Below the pieces are notes generated by a model. It saw only the letters and a program-made list of their open reading frames with translations, ran no database searches and had not been told where the DNA came from. Position numbers and translations under genes: made by a program. A stretch of DNA of 64,000 nucleotides from NCBI GenBank assembly GCA_949358305.1, contig CASHSZ010000052.1:124001-188000 (forward strand), read 5' to 3'. The DNA is from Strigamia acuminata. Its lineage: Eukaryota > Arthropoda > Chilopoda > Geophilomorpha > Linotaeniidae. Positions 49,001 through 60,535 of this stretch are shown piece by piece; within the stretch, counting starts at the first letter, position 1, and every line of letters begins with the position of its first letter.

Positions 49001-52000
49001 TACTAAGGTTTAAACACTATTTCTGAACATTCAGAGACATTGGTCTTGTGGTGTTTGTGCTAAGTCAACTGTGATGAGATCAAAAGTCGATTCTCCCAAA
49101 TCATCGGTTGGATGTTTCTAAAACTTACATTGGAGCCTTCTACTAAGGTTTAAACACTATTTCTGAACATTCAGAGACATTGGTCTTGTGGTGTTTGTGC
49201 TAAGTCAACTGTGATGAGATCAAAAGTCTATTCTTTCAAATCATTGGTTGGATGTTTCTAAAACTTACATTGGAGCCTTCTACTAAGGTTTAAACACTAT
49301 TTCTGAACATTCAGAGACATTAATCTTGTGGTGTTTGTGCTAAGTCAACTGCGATGTGAAATGAGCTCAAAATTTTTTTTTCAAAATTTAATGCTTGGGT
49401 GTTGCTAAAACTTATATTGAAGGCTTCTACTAAGGTTTAAACACTATTTCTGAACATTCAGAGACATTGGACTTGTGGTGTTTGTGCTAAGTCAACTGTG
49501 ATGAGATCAAAAGTCTATTCTCCCAAATCATTGCTTGGATGTTGCTAAAACTTACATTGAAGGCTTCTACTAAGGTTTAAACACTATTTCTGAACATTCA
49601 GAGACATTGGTCTTGTGGTGTTTGTGCTAAGTCAACTGTGATGAGATCAAAAGTCGATTCTCCCAAATCATCGGTTGGATGTTTCTAAAACTTACATTGG
49701 AGCCTTCTACTAAGGTTTAAACACTATTTCTGAACATTCAGAGACATTGGTCTTGTGGTGTTTGTGCTAAGTCAACTGTGATGAGATCAAAAGTCGATTC
49801 TCCCAAATCATCGGTTGGATGTTTCTAAAACTTACATTGGAGCCTTCTACTAAGGTTTAAACACTATTTCTGAACATTCAGAGACATTGGTCTTGTGGTG
49901 TTTGTGCTAAGTCAACTGTGATGAGATCAAAAGTCTATTCTTTCAAATCATTGGTTGGATGTTTCTAAAACTTACATTGGAGCCTTCTACTAAGGTTTAA
50001 ACACTATTTCTGAACATTCAGAGACATTAATCTTGTGGTGTTTGTGCTAAGTCAACTGCAATGTGAAATAAGCTCAAAATTTTTTTTTCAAATTTTATTG
50101 CTTGGGTGTTGCTAAAACTTATATTGAAGGCTTCTACTAAGGTTTAAACACTATTTCTGAACATTCAGAGACATTGGTCTTGTGGTGTTTGTGCTAAGTC
50201 AACTGTGATGAGATCAAAAGTCTATTCTCCCAAATCATTGCTTGGATGTTGCTAAAACTTACATTGAAGGCTTCTACTAAGGTTTAAACACTATTTCTGA
50301 ACATTCAGAGACATTGGTCTTGTGGTGTTTGTGCTAAGTCAACTGTGATGAGATCAAAAGTCGATTCTCCCAAATCATCGGTTGGATGTTTCTAAAACTT
50401 ACATTGGAGCCTTCTACTAAGGTTTAAACACTATTTCTGAACATTCAGAGACATTGGTCTTGTGGTGTTTGTGCTAAGTCAACTGTGATGAGATCAAAAG
50501 TCGATTCTCCCAAATCATCGGTTGGATGTTTCTAAAACTTACATTGGAGCCTTCTACTAAGGTTTAAACACTATTTCTGAACATTCAGAGACATTAATCT
50601 TGTGGTGTTTGTGCTAAGTCAACTGCGATGTGAAATAAGCTCAAAATTTTTTTTTCAAATTTTATTGCTTGGGTGTTGCTAAAACTTATATTGAAGGCTT
50701 CTACTAAGGTTTAAACACTATTTCTGAACATTCAGAGACATTGGTCTTGTGGTGTTTGTGCTAAGTCAACTGCGATGTGAAATGAGCTCAAAATTTTTTT
50801 TTCAAAATTTAATGCTTGGGTGTTGCTAAAACTTATATTGAAGGCTTCTACTAAGGTTTAAACACTATTTCTGAACATTCAGAGACATTGGACTTGTGGT
50901 GTTTGTGCTAAGTCAACTGTGATGAGATCAAAAGTCTATTCTCCCAAATCATTGCCTGGATGTTGCTAAAACTTACATTGAAGGCTTCTACTAAGGTTTA
51001 AATACTATTTCTGAACGTTCAGAGACATTGGTCTTGTGGTGTTTGTGCTAAGTCAACTGTGATGAGATCAAAAGTCGATTCTCCCAAATCATCGGTTGGA
51101 TGTTTCTAAAACTTACATTGGAGCCTTCTACTAAGGTTTAAACACTATTTCTGAACATTCAGAGACATTGGTCTTGTGGTGTTTGTGCTAAGTCAACTGT
51201 GATGAGATCAAAAGTCGATTCTCCCAAATCATCGGTTGGATGTTTCTAAAACTTACATTGGAGCCTTCTACTAAGGTTTAAACACTATTTCTGAACATTC
51301 AGAGACATTAATCTTGTGGTGTTTGTGCTAAGTCAACTGCGATGTGAAATAAGCTCAAAATTTTTTTTTCAAATTTTATTGCTTGGGTGTTGCTAAAACT
51401 TATATTGAAGGCTTCTACTAAGGTTTAAACACTATTTCTGAACATTCAGAGACATTGGTCTTGTGGTGTTTGTGCTAAGTCAACTGCGATGTGAAATGAG
51501 CTCAAAATTTTTTTTTCAAAATTTAATGCTTGGGTGTTGCTAAAACTTATATTGAAGGCTTCTACTAAGGTTTAAACACTATTTCTGAACATTCAGAGAC
51601 ATTGGACTTGTGGTGTTTGTGCTAAGTCAACTGTGATGAGATCAAAAGTCTATTCTCCCAAATCATTGCCTGGATGTTGCTAAAACTTACATTGAAGGCT
51701 TCTACTAAGGTTTAAATACTATTTCTGAACGTTCAGAGACATTGGTCTTGTGGTGTTTGTGCTAAGTCAACTGTGATGAGATCAAAGTCTATTCTCCCAA
51801 ATCATTGGTTGGATGTTTCTAAAACTTACATTGGAGCCTTCTACTAAGGTTTAAACACTATTTCTGAACATTCAGAGACATTGGTCTTGTGGTGTTTGTG
51901 CTAAGTCAACTGTGATGAGATCAAAAGTCTATTCTCCCAAATCATTGGTTGGATGTTTCTAAAACTTACATTGGAGCCTTCTACTAGGGTTTAAACACTA

Positions 52001-55000
52001 TTTCTGAACATTCAGAGACATTGGACTTGTGGTGTTTGTGCTAAGTCAACTGTGATGAGATCAAAAGTCTATTCTCCCAAATCATTGCTTGGATGTTGCT
52101 AAAACTTACATTGAAGGCTTCTACTAAGGTTTAAACACTATTTCTGAACATTCAGAGACATTGGTCTTGTGGTGTTTGTGCTAAGTCAACTGTGATGAGA
52201 TCAAAAGTCGATTCTCCCAAATCATCGGTTGGATGTTTCTAAAACTTACATTGGAGCCTTCTACTAAGGTTTAAACACTATTTCTGAACATTCAGAGACA
52301 TTTCACTTGTGGTGTTTGTGCTAAGTCAACTGTGATGAGATCAAAAGTCTATTCTCCCAAATCATTGCTTGGATGTTGCTAAAACTTACATTGAAGGCTT
52401 CTACTAAGGTTTAAACACTATTTCTGAACATTCAGAGACATTGGTCTTGTGGTGTTTGTGCTAAGTCAACTGTGATGAGATCAAAAGTCGATTCTCCCAA
52501 ATCATCGGTTGGATGTTTCTAAAACTTACATTGGAGCCTTCTACTAAGGTTTAAACACTATTTCTGAACATTCAGAGACATTGGTCTTGTGGTGTTTGTG
52601 CTAAGTCAACTGTGATGAGATCAAAAGTCGATTCTCCCAAATCATCGGTTGGATGTTTCTAAAACTTACATTGGAGCCTTCTACTAAGGTTTAAACACTA
52701 TTTCTGAACATTCAGAGACATTGGTCTTGTGGTGTTTGTGCTAAGTCAACTGTGATGAGATCAAAAGTCTATTCTTTCAAATCATTGGTTGGATGTTTCT
52801 AAAACTTACATTGGAGCCTTCTACTAAGGTTTAAACACTATTTCTGAACATTCAGAGACATTAATCTTGTGGTGTTTGTGCTAAGTCAACTGCAATGTGA
52901 AATAAGCTCAAAATTTTTTTTTCAAATTTTATTGCTTGGGTGTTGCTAAAACTTATATTGAAGGCTTCTACTAAGGTTTAAACACTATTTCTGAACATTC
53001 AGAGACATTGGTCTTGTGGTGTTTGTGCTAAGTCAACTGTGATGAGATCAAAAGTCTATTCTCCCAAATCATTGGTTGGATGTTTCTAAAACTTACATTG
53101 GAGCCTTCTACTAAGGTTTAAACACTATTTCTGAACATTCAGAGACATTGGTCTTGTGGTGTTTGTGCTAAGTCAACTGTGATGAGATCAAAAGTCTATT
53201 CTCCCAAATCATCGGTTGGATGTTTCTAAAACTTATATTGGAGCCTTCTACTAAGGTTTAAACACTATTTCTGAACATTCAGAGACATTGGACTTGTGGT
53301 GTTTGTGCTAAGTCAACTGTGATAAAATCAAAAGTCTATTCTCCCAAATCATTGCTTGGATGTTGCTAAAACTTACATTGAAGGCTTCTACTAAGGTTTA
53401 AACACTATTTCTGAACGTTCAGAGACATTGGTCTTGTGGTGTTTGTGCTAAGTCAACTGTGATGAGATCAAAAGTCTATTCTCCCAAATCATTGCTTGGA
53501 TGTTGCTAAAACTTACATTGAAGGCTTCTAATAAGGTTTAAACACTATTTCTGAACATTCAGAGACATTGGACTTGTGGTGTTTGTGCTAAGTTAACTGT
53601 GATGAGATCAAAAGTCTATTCTCCCAAATCATTGGTTGGATGTTTCTAAAACTTACATTGGAGCCTTCTACTAGGGTTTAAACACTATTTCTGAACATTC
53701 AGAGACATTGGACTTGTGGTGTTTGTGCTAAGTCAACTGTGATGAGATCAAAAGTCTATTCTCCCAAATCATTGCTTGGATGTTGCTAAAACTTACATTG
53801 AAGGCTTCTACTAAGGTTTAAACACTATTTCTGAACATTCAGAGACATTGGTCTTGTGGTGTTTGTGCTAAGTCAACTGTGATGAGATCAAAAGTCGATT
53901 CTCCCAAATCATCGGTTGGATGTTTCTAAAACTTACATTGGAGCCTTCTACTAAGGTTTAAACACTATTTCTGAACATTCAGAGACATTGGTCTTGTGGT
54001 GTTTGTGCTAAGTCAACTGTGATGAGATCAAAAGTCGATTCTCCCAAATCATCGGTTGGATGTTTCTAAAACTTACATTGGAGCCTTCTACTAAGGTTTA
54101 AACACTATTTCTGAACATTCAGAGACATTGGTCTTGTGGTGTTTGTGCTAAGTCAACTGTGATGAGATCAAAAGTCTATTCTTTCAAATCATTGGTTGGA
54201 TGTTTCTAAAACTTACATTGGAGCCTTCTACTAAGGTTTAAACACTATTTCTGAACATTCAGAGACATTAATCTTGTGGTGTTTGTGCTAAGTCAACTGC
54301 GATGTGAAATGAGCTCAAAATTTTTTTTTCAAAATTTAATGCTTGGGTGTTGCTAAAACTTATATTGAAGGCTTCTACTAAGGTTTAAACACTATTTCTG
54401 AACATTCAGAGACATTGGACTTGTGGTGTTTGTGCTAAGTCAACTGTGATGAGATCAAAAGTCTATTCTCCCAAATCATTGCTTGGATGTTGCTAAAACT
54501 TACATTGAAGGCTTCTACTAAGGTTTAAACACTATTTCTGAACATTCAGAGACATTGGTCTTGTGGTGTTTGTGCTAAGTCAACTGTGATGAGATCAAAA
54601 GTCGATTCTCCCAAATCATCGGTTGGATGTTTCTAAAACTTACATTGGAGCCTTCTACTAAGGTTTAAACACTATTTCTGAACATTCAGAGACATTGGTC
54701 TTGTGGTGTTTGTGCTAAGTCAACTGTGATGAGATCAAAAGTCGATTCTCCCAAATCATCGGTTGGATGTTTCTAAAACTTACATTGGAGCCTTCTACTA
54801 AGGTTTAAACACTATTTCTGAACATTCAGAGACATTGGTCTTGTGGTGTTTGTGCTAAGTCAACTGTGATGAGATCAAAAGTCTATTCTTTCAAATCATT
54901 GGTTGGATGTTTCTAAAACTTACATTGGAGCCTTCTACTAAGGTTTAAACACTATTTCTGAACATTCAGAGACATTAATCTTGTGGTGTTTGTGCTAAGT

Positions 55001-58000
55001 CAACTGCAATGTGAAATAAGCTCAAAATTTTTTTTTCAAATTTTATTGCTTGGGTGTTGCTAAAACTTATATTGAAGGCTTCTACTAAGGTTTAAACACT
55101 ATTTCTGAACATTCAGAGACATTGGTCTTGTGGTGTTTGTGCTAAGTCAACTGTGATGAGATCAAAAGTCTATTCTCCCAAATCATTGCTTGGATGTTGC
55201 TAAAACTTACATTGAAGGCTTCTACTAAGGTTTAAACACTATTTCTGAACATTCAGAGACATTGGTCTTGTGGTGTTTGTGCTAAGTCAACTGTGATGAG
55301 ATCAAAAGTCGATTCTCCCAAATCATCGGTTGGATGTTTCTAAAACTTACATTGGAGCCTTCTACTAAGGTTTAAACACTATTTCTGAACATTCAGAGAC
55401 ATTGGTCTTGTGGTGTTTGTGCTAAGTCAACTGTGATGAGATCAAAAGTCGATTCTCCCAAATCATCGGTTGGATGTTTCTAAAACTTACATTGGAGCCT
55501 TCTACTAAGGTTTAAACACTATTTCTGAACATTCAGAGACATTAATCTTGTGGTGTTTGTGCTAAGTCAACTGCGATGTGAAATAAGCTCAAAATTTTTT
55601 TTTCAAATTTTATTGCTTGGGTGTTGCTAAAACTTATATTGAAGGCTTCTACTAAGGTTTAAACACTATTTCTGAACATTCAGAGACATTGGTCTTGTGG
55701 TGTTTGTGCTAAGTCAACTGCGATGTGAAATGAGCTCAAAATTTTTTTTTCAAAATTTAATGCTTGGGTGTTGCTAAAACTTATATTGAAGGCTTCTACT
55801 AAGGTTTAAACACTATTTCTGAACATTCAGAGACATTGGACTTGTGGTGTTTGTGCTAAGTCAACTGTGATGAGATCAAAAGTCTATTCTCCCAAATCAT
55901 TGCCTGGATGTTGCTAAAACTTACATTGAAGGCTTCTACTAAGGTTTAAATACTATTTCTGAACGTTCAGAGACATTGGTCTTGTGGTGTTTGTGCTAAG
56001 TCAACTGTGATGAGATCAAAAGTCTATTCAACCAAATCATCGCTTGGATGTTGCTAAAACTTACATTGAAGGCTTCTACTAAGGTTTAAACACTATTTCT
56101 GAACATTCAGAGACATTGGTCTTGTGGTGTTTGTGCTAAGTCAACTGTGATGAGATCAAAAGTCGATTCTCCCAAATCATCGGTTGGATGTTTCTAAAAC
56201 TTACATTGGAGCCTTCTACTAAGGTTTAAACACTATTTCTGAACATTCAGAGACATTGGTCTTGTGGTGTTTGTGCTAAGTCAACTGTGATGAGATCAAA
56301 AGTCTATTCTTTCAAATCATTGGTTGGATGTTTCTAAAACTTACATTGGAGCCTTCTACTAAGGTTTAAACACTATTTCTGAACATTCAGAGACATTAAT
56401 CTTGTGGTGTTTGTGCTAAGTCAACTGCAATGTGAAATAAGCTCAAAATTTTTTTTTCAAATTTTATTGCTTGGGTGTTGCTAAAACTTATATTGAAGGC
56501 TTCTACTAAGGTTTAAACACTATTTCTGAACATTCAGAGACATTGGTCTTGTGGTGTTTGTGCTAAGTCAACTGTGATGAGATCAAAAGTCTATTCTCCC
56601 AAATCATTGGTTGGATGTTTCTAAAACTTACATTGGAGCCTTCTACTAAGGTTTAAACACTATTTCTGAACATTCAGAGACATTGGTCTTGTGGTGTTTG
56701 TGCTAAGTCAACTGTGATGAGATCAAAAGTCTATTCTCCCAAATCATCGGTTGGATGTTTCTAAAACTTATATTGGAGCCTTCTACTAAGGTTTAAACAC
56801 TATTTCTGAACATTCAGAGACATTGGACTTGTGGTGTTTGTGCTAAGTCAACTGTGATAAAATCAAAAGTCTATTCTCCCAAATCATTGCTTGGATGTTG
56901 CTAAAACTTACATTGAAGGCTTCTACTAAGGTTTAAACACTATTTCTGAACGTTCAGAGACATTGGTCTTGTGGTGTTTGTGCTAAGTCAACTGTGATGA
57001 GATCAAAAGTCTATTCTCCCAAATCATTGCTTGGATGTTGCTAAAACTTACATTGAAGGCTTCTAATAAGGTTTAAACACTATTTCTGAACATTCAGAGA
57101 CATTGGACTTGTGGTGTTTGTGCTAAGTTAACTGTGATGAGATCAAAAGTCTATTCTCCCAAATCATTGGTTGGATGTTTCTAAAACTTACATTGAAGGC
57201 TTCTACTAAGGTTTAAACACTATTTCTGAACATTCAGAGACATTGGTCTTGTGGTGTTTGTGCTAAGTCAACTGTGATGAGATCAAAGTCTATTCTCCCA
57301 AATCATTGGTTGGATGTTTCTAAAACTTACATTGGAGCCTTCTACTAAGGTTTAAACACTATTTCTGAACATTCAGAGACATTGGTCTTGTGGTGTTTGT
57401 GCTAAGTCAACTGTGATGAGATCAAAAGTCTATTCTCCCAAATCATTGGTTGGATGTTTCTAAAACTTACATTGGAGCCTTCTACTAGGGTTTAAACACT
57501 ATTTCTGAACATTCAGAGACATTGGACTTGTGGTGTTTGTGCTAAGTCAACTGTGATGAGATCAAAAGTCTATTCTCCCAAATCATTGCTTGGATGTTGC
57601 TAAAACTTACATTGAAGGCTTCTACTAAGGTTTAAACACTATTTCTGAACATTCAGAGACATTGGTCTTGTGGTGTTTGTGCTAAGTCAACTGTGATGAG
57701 ATCAAAAGTCGATTCTCCCAAATCATCGGTTGGATGTTTCTAAAACTTACATTGGAGCCTTCTACTAAGGTTTAAACACTATTTCTGAACATTCAGAGAC
57801 ATTGGTCTTGTGGTGTTTGTGCTAAGTCAACTGTGATGAGATCAAAAGTCGATTCTCCCAAATCATCGGTTGGATGTTTCTAAAACTTACATTGGAGCCT
57901 TCTACTAAGGTTTAAACACTATTTCTGAACATTCAGAGACATTGGTCTTGTGGTGTTTGTGCTAAGTCAACTGTGATGAGATCAAAAGTCTATTCTTTCA

Positions 58001-59822
58001 AATCATTGGTTGGATGTTTCTAAAACTTACATTGGAGCCTTCTACTAAGGTTTAAACACTATTTCTGAACATTCAGAGACATTAATCTTGTGGTGTTTGT
58101 GCTAAGTCAACTGCGATGTGAAATGAGCTCAAAATTTTTTTTTCAAAATTTAATGCTTGGGTGTTGCTAAAACTTATATTGAAGGCTTCTACTAAGGTTT
58201 AAACACTATTTCTGAACATTCAGAGACATTGGACTTGTGGTGTTTGTGCTAAGTCAACTGTGATGAGATCAAAAGTCTATTCTCCCAAATCATTGCTTGG
58301 ATGTTGCTAAAACTTACATTGAAGGCTTCTACTAAGGTTTAAACACTATTTCTGAACATTCAGAGACATTGGTCTTGTGGTGTTTGTGCTAAGTCAACTG
58401 TGATGAGATCAAAAGTCGATTCTCCCAAATCATCGGTTGGATGTTTCTAAAACTTACATTGGAGCCTTCTACTAAGGTTTAAACACTATTTCTGAACATT
58501 CAGAGACATTGGTCTTGTGGTGTTTGTGCTAAGTCAACTGTGATGAGATCAAAAGTCGATTCTCCCAAATCATCGGTTGGATGTTTCTAAAACTTACATT
58601 GGAGCCTTCTACTAAGGTTTAAACACTATTTCTGAACATTCAGAGACATTGGTCTTGTGGTGTTTGTGCTAAGTCAACTGTGATGAGATCAAAAGTCTAT
58701 TCTTTCAAATCATTGGTTGGATGTTTCTAAAACTTACATTGGAGCCTTCTACTAAGGTTTAAACACTATTTCTGAACATTCAGAGACATTAATCTTGTGG
58801 TGTTTGTGCTAAGTCAACTGCAATGTGAAATAAGCTCAAAATTTTTTTTTCAAATTTTATTGCTTGGGTGTTGCTAAAACTTATATTGAAGGCTTCTACT
58901 AAGGTTTAAACACTATTTCTGAACATTCAGAGACATTGGTCTTGTGGTGTTTGTGCTAAGTCAACTGTGATGAGATCAAAAGTCTATTCTCCCAAATCAT
59001 TGCTTGGATGTTGCTAAAACTTACATTGAAGGCTTCTACTAAGGTTTAAACACTATTTCTGAACATTCAGAGACATTGGTCTTGTGGTGTTTGTGCTAAG
59101 TCAACTGTGATGAGATCAAAAGTCGATTCTCCCAAATCATCGGTTGGATGTTTCTAAAACTTACATTGGAGCCTTCTACTAAGGTTTAAACACTATTTCT
59201 GAACATTCAGAGACATTGGTCTTGTGGTGTTTGTGCTAAGTCAACTGTGATGAGATCAAAAGTCGATTCTCCCAAATCATCGGTTGGATGTTTCTAAAAC
59301 TTACATTGGAGCCTTCTACTAAGGTTTAAACACTATTTCTGAACATTCAGAGACATTAATCTTGTGGTGTTTGTGCTAAGTCAACTGCGATGTGAAATAA
59401 GCTCAAAATTTTTTTTTCAAATTTTATTGCTTGGGTGTTGCTAAAACTTATATTGAAGGCTTCTACTAAGGTTTAAACACTATTTCTGAACATTCAGAGA
59501 CATTGGTCTTGTGGTGTTTGTGCTAAGTCAACTGCGATGTGAAATGAGCTCAAAATTTTTTTTTCAAAATTTAATGCTTGGGTGTTGCTAAAACTTATAT
59601 TGAAGGCTTCTACTAAGGTTTAAACACTATTTCTGAACATTCAGAGACATTGGACTTGTGGTGTTTGTGCTAAGTCAACTGTGATGAGATCAAAAGTCTA
59701 TTCTCCCAAATCATTGCCTGGATGTTGCTAAAACTTACATTGAAGGCTTCTACTAAGGTTTAAATACTATTTCTGAACGTTCAGAGACATTGGTCTTGTG
59801 GTGTTTGTGCTAAGTCAACTGT
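43019..59822. repeat. 8762-bp higher-order repeat, nearly two copies
   Basis: Markers coincide at exactly 8762 bp: GATCAAAGTC (43019/51781), TTTCACTTG (43541/52303), GATAAAATC (44555/53317), TTCAACC (47265/56027), CTAATAAGG (48301/57063) and TACTAGGG (48721/57483). The match runs from about 43.02 to 51.06 kb in copy 1 and about 51.78 to 59.82 kb in copy 2. The period fits 62 monomers: 48 of 140 bp, 12 of 147 bp and two of 139 bp. The last 0.7 kb of the first period (51061-51780) has no counterpart at the end of copy 2. Confidence 0.85.
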
Positions 59823-60039
59823 GATGAGATCAAAAGTCTATTCAACCAAATCATCGCTTGGATGTTGCTAAAACTTACATTGAAGGCTTCTACTAAGGTT
59901 TAAACACTATTTCTGAACATTCAGAGACATTGGTCTTGTGGTGTTTGTGCTAAGTCAACTGTGATGAGATCAAAAGTCGATTCTCCCAAATCATCGGTTG
60001 GATGTTTCTAAAACTTACATTGGAGCCTTCTACTAAGGT

Positions 60040-60044
60040 TTAAA
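60040..60044. other. Candidate target-site duplication of copia element
   Basis: TTAAA, the last five satellite bases before the LTR. Copia elements usually duplicate 5 bp, so the right flank beyond the window should begin TTAAA and continue CACTATTTC in the satellite. Confidence 0.4.
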
Positions 60045-60495
60045 TGTTGGCCTATGGATCTTAAATCAGGTGAGTTCAAGCAGTTTTCAATGTTTTGCAA
60101 CACTAGCACAAATTGTGCCGCCATCTTTAATATCATGGAAAACATGTGAGAACAAATGATACATGGTTTGAGGTTATTTCACCTCACAAACTATAAGAAG
60201 GACAAATCACTATTGTATTCAATTTGATTTGTCCTGTACAATGTTTAAACATAAACAACTTAAAACAGAACAAGTTCTTAATACAAAATGCTCATAAGAG
60301 CAGACGACAATTAGACAAATCATTATATAAAGGTAAATCAGTTGTGGTAACGAAACACGCATTAGATAAAAAGCAATAACAACTGATCTGCAATTCCGGG
60401 ACATAATACAATGATAAACTAATCGCGTGACAATCGTGCTAATCCGGAAACGCACGAAGTAATCTCTACACTATAAAGTCAAGACTGTGACAACA
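60045..60495 (-). repeat. Ty1/copia 3' LTR
   Basis: 451 bp between the satellite junction and the end of the pol frame, bounded by TGTTG at 60045 and CAACA ending at 60495. This 5-bp inverted terminal pair is typical of copia LTRs. In minus sense it begins TGTTGTCACAG and ends GGCCAACA. An AT-rich TATATAA stretch near 60325 could serve as a TATA box. Only one LTR is in the window, so the inner boundary rests on the TG/CA rule and the neighbouring polypurine sequence. A 78-codon frame in it (60219-60455) has no support as a gene. Confidence 0.7.
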
Positions 60496-60527
60496 TTTGT
60501 CCCTAAACTCTATATACCCCCTCTGGA
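60496..60527 (-). other. Candidate polypurine tract of copia element
   Basis: In minus sense, between the pol stop and the LTR: AGAGGGGG, then TATATAGAG, then TTTAGGGACAAA directly before TGTTG. AGAGGGGG resembles the copia polypurine tract but is about 20 bases from the proposed LTR start; TTTAGGGACAAA abuts it. Which one primes plus-strand synthesis is not clear. Confidence 0.45.
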
Positions 60528-60535
60528 CAACTGTG

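Larger units (their letters stand above)
40341..60044. repeat. Satellite array, right part
   Basis: The first four bases are the ACTG duplication. The array continues the monomer broken at 25620 in the same orientation and has the variants of left domain II (CTAATAAGG, CTAGGGTTT, TTCTTTCAAATC, GATAAAATC). It also has variants not seen in the left array: TTTCACTTG (43541, 52303) and TTCAACC with CATCGCTTGG (47265, 56027, about 59842). About 140 monomers. It ends inside a monomer after TTTAAA at 60044, where the copia LTR begins. Confidence 0.97.

Noticed and set aside
43019-59822. A link between the 8762-bp satellite period and the inner retroelement (8758 bp plus a 4-bp duplication = 8762)
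   Set aside because: The numbers agree, but the sequences share nothing and the period is fully explained by 62 monomers. Treated as coincidence.
1-60044. CENP-B box in the satellite
   Set aside because: I looked for a TTCG...CGGGA-type 17-bp box in the monomer types and did not find one, so centromere identity cannot be claimed from this.
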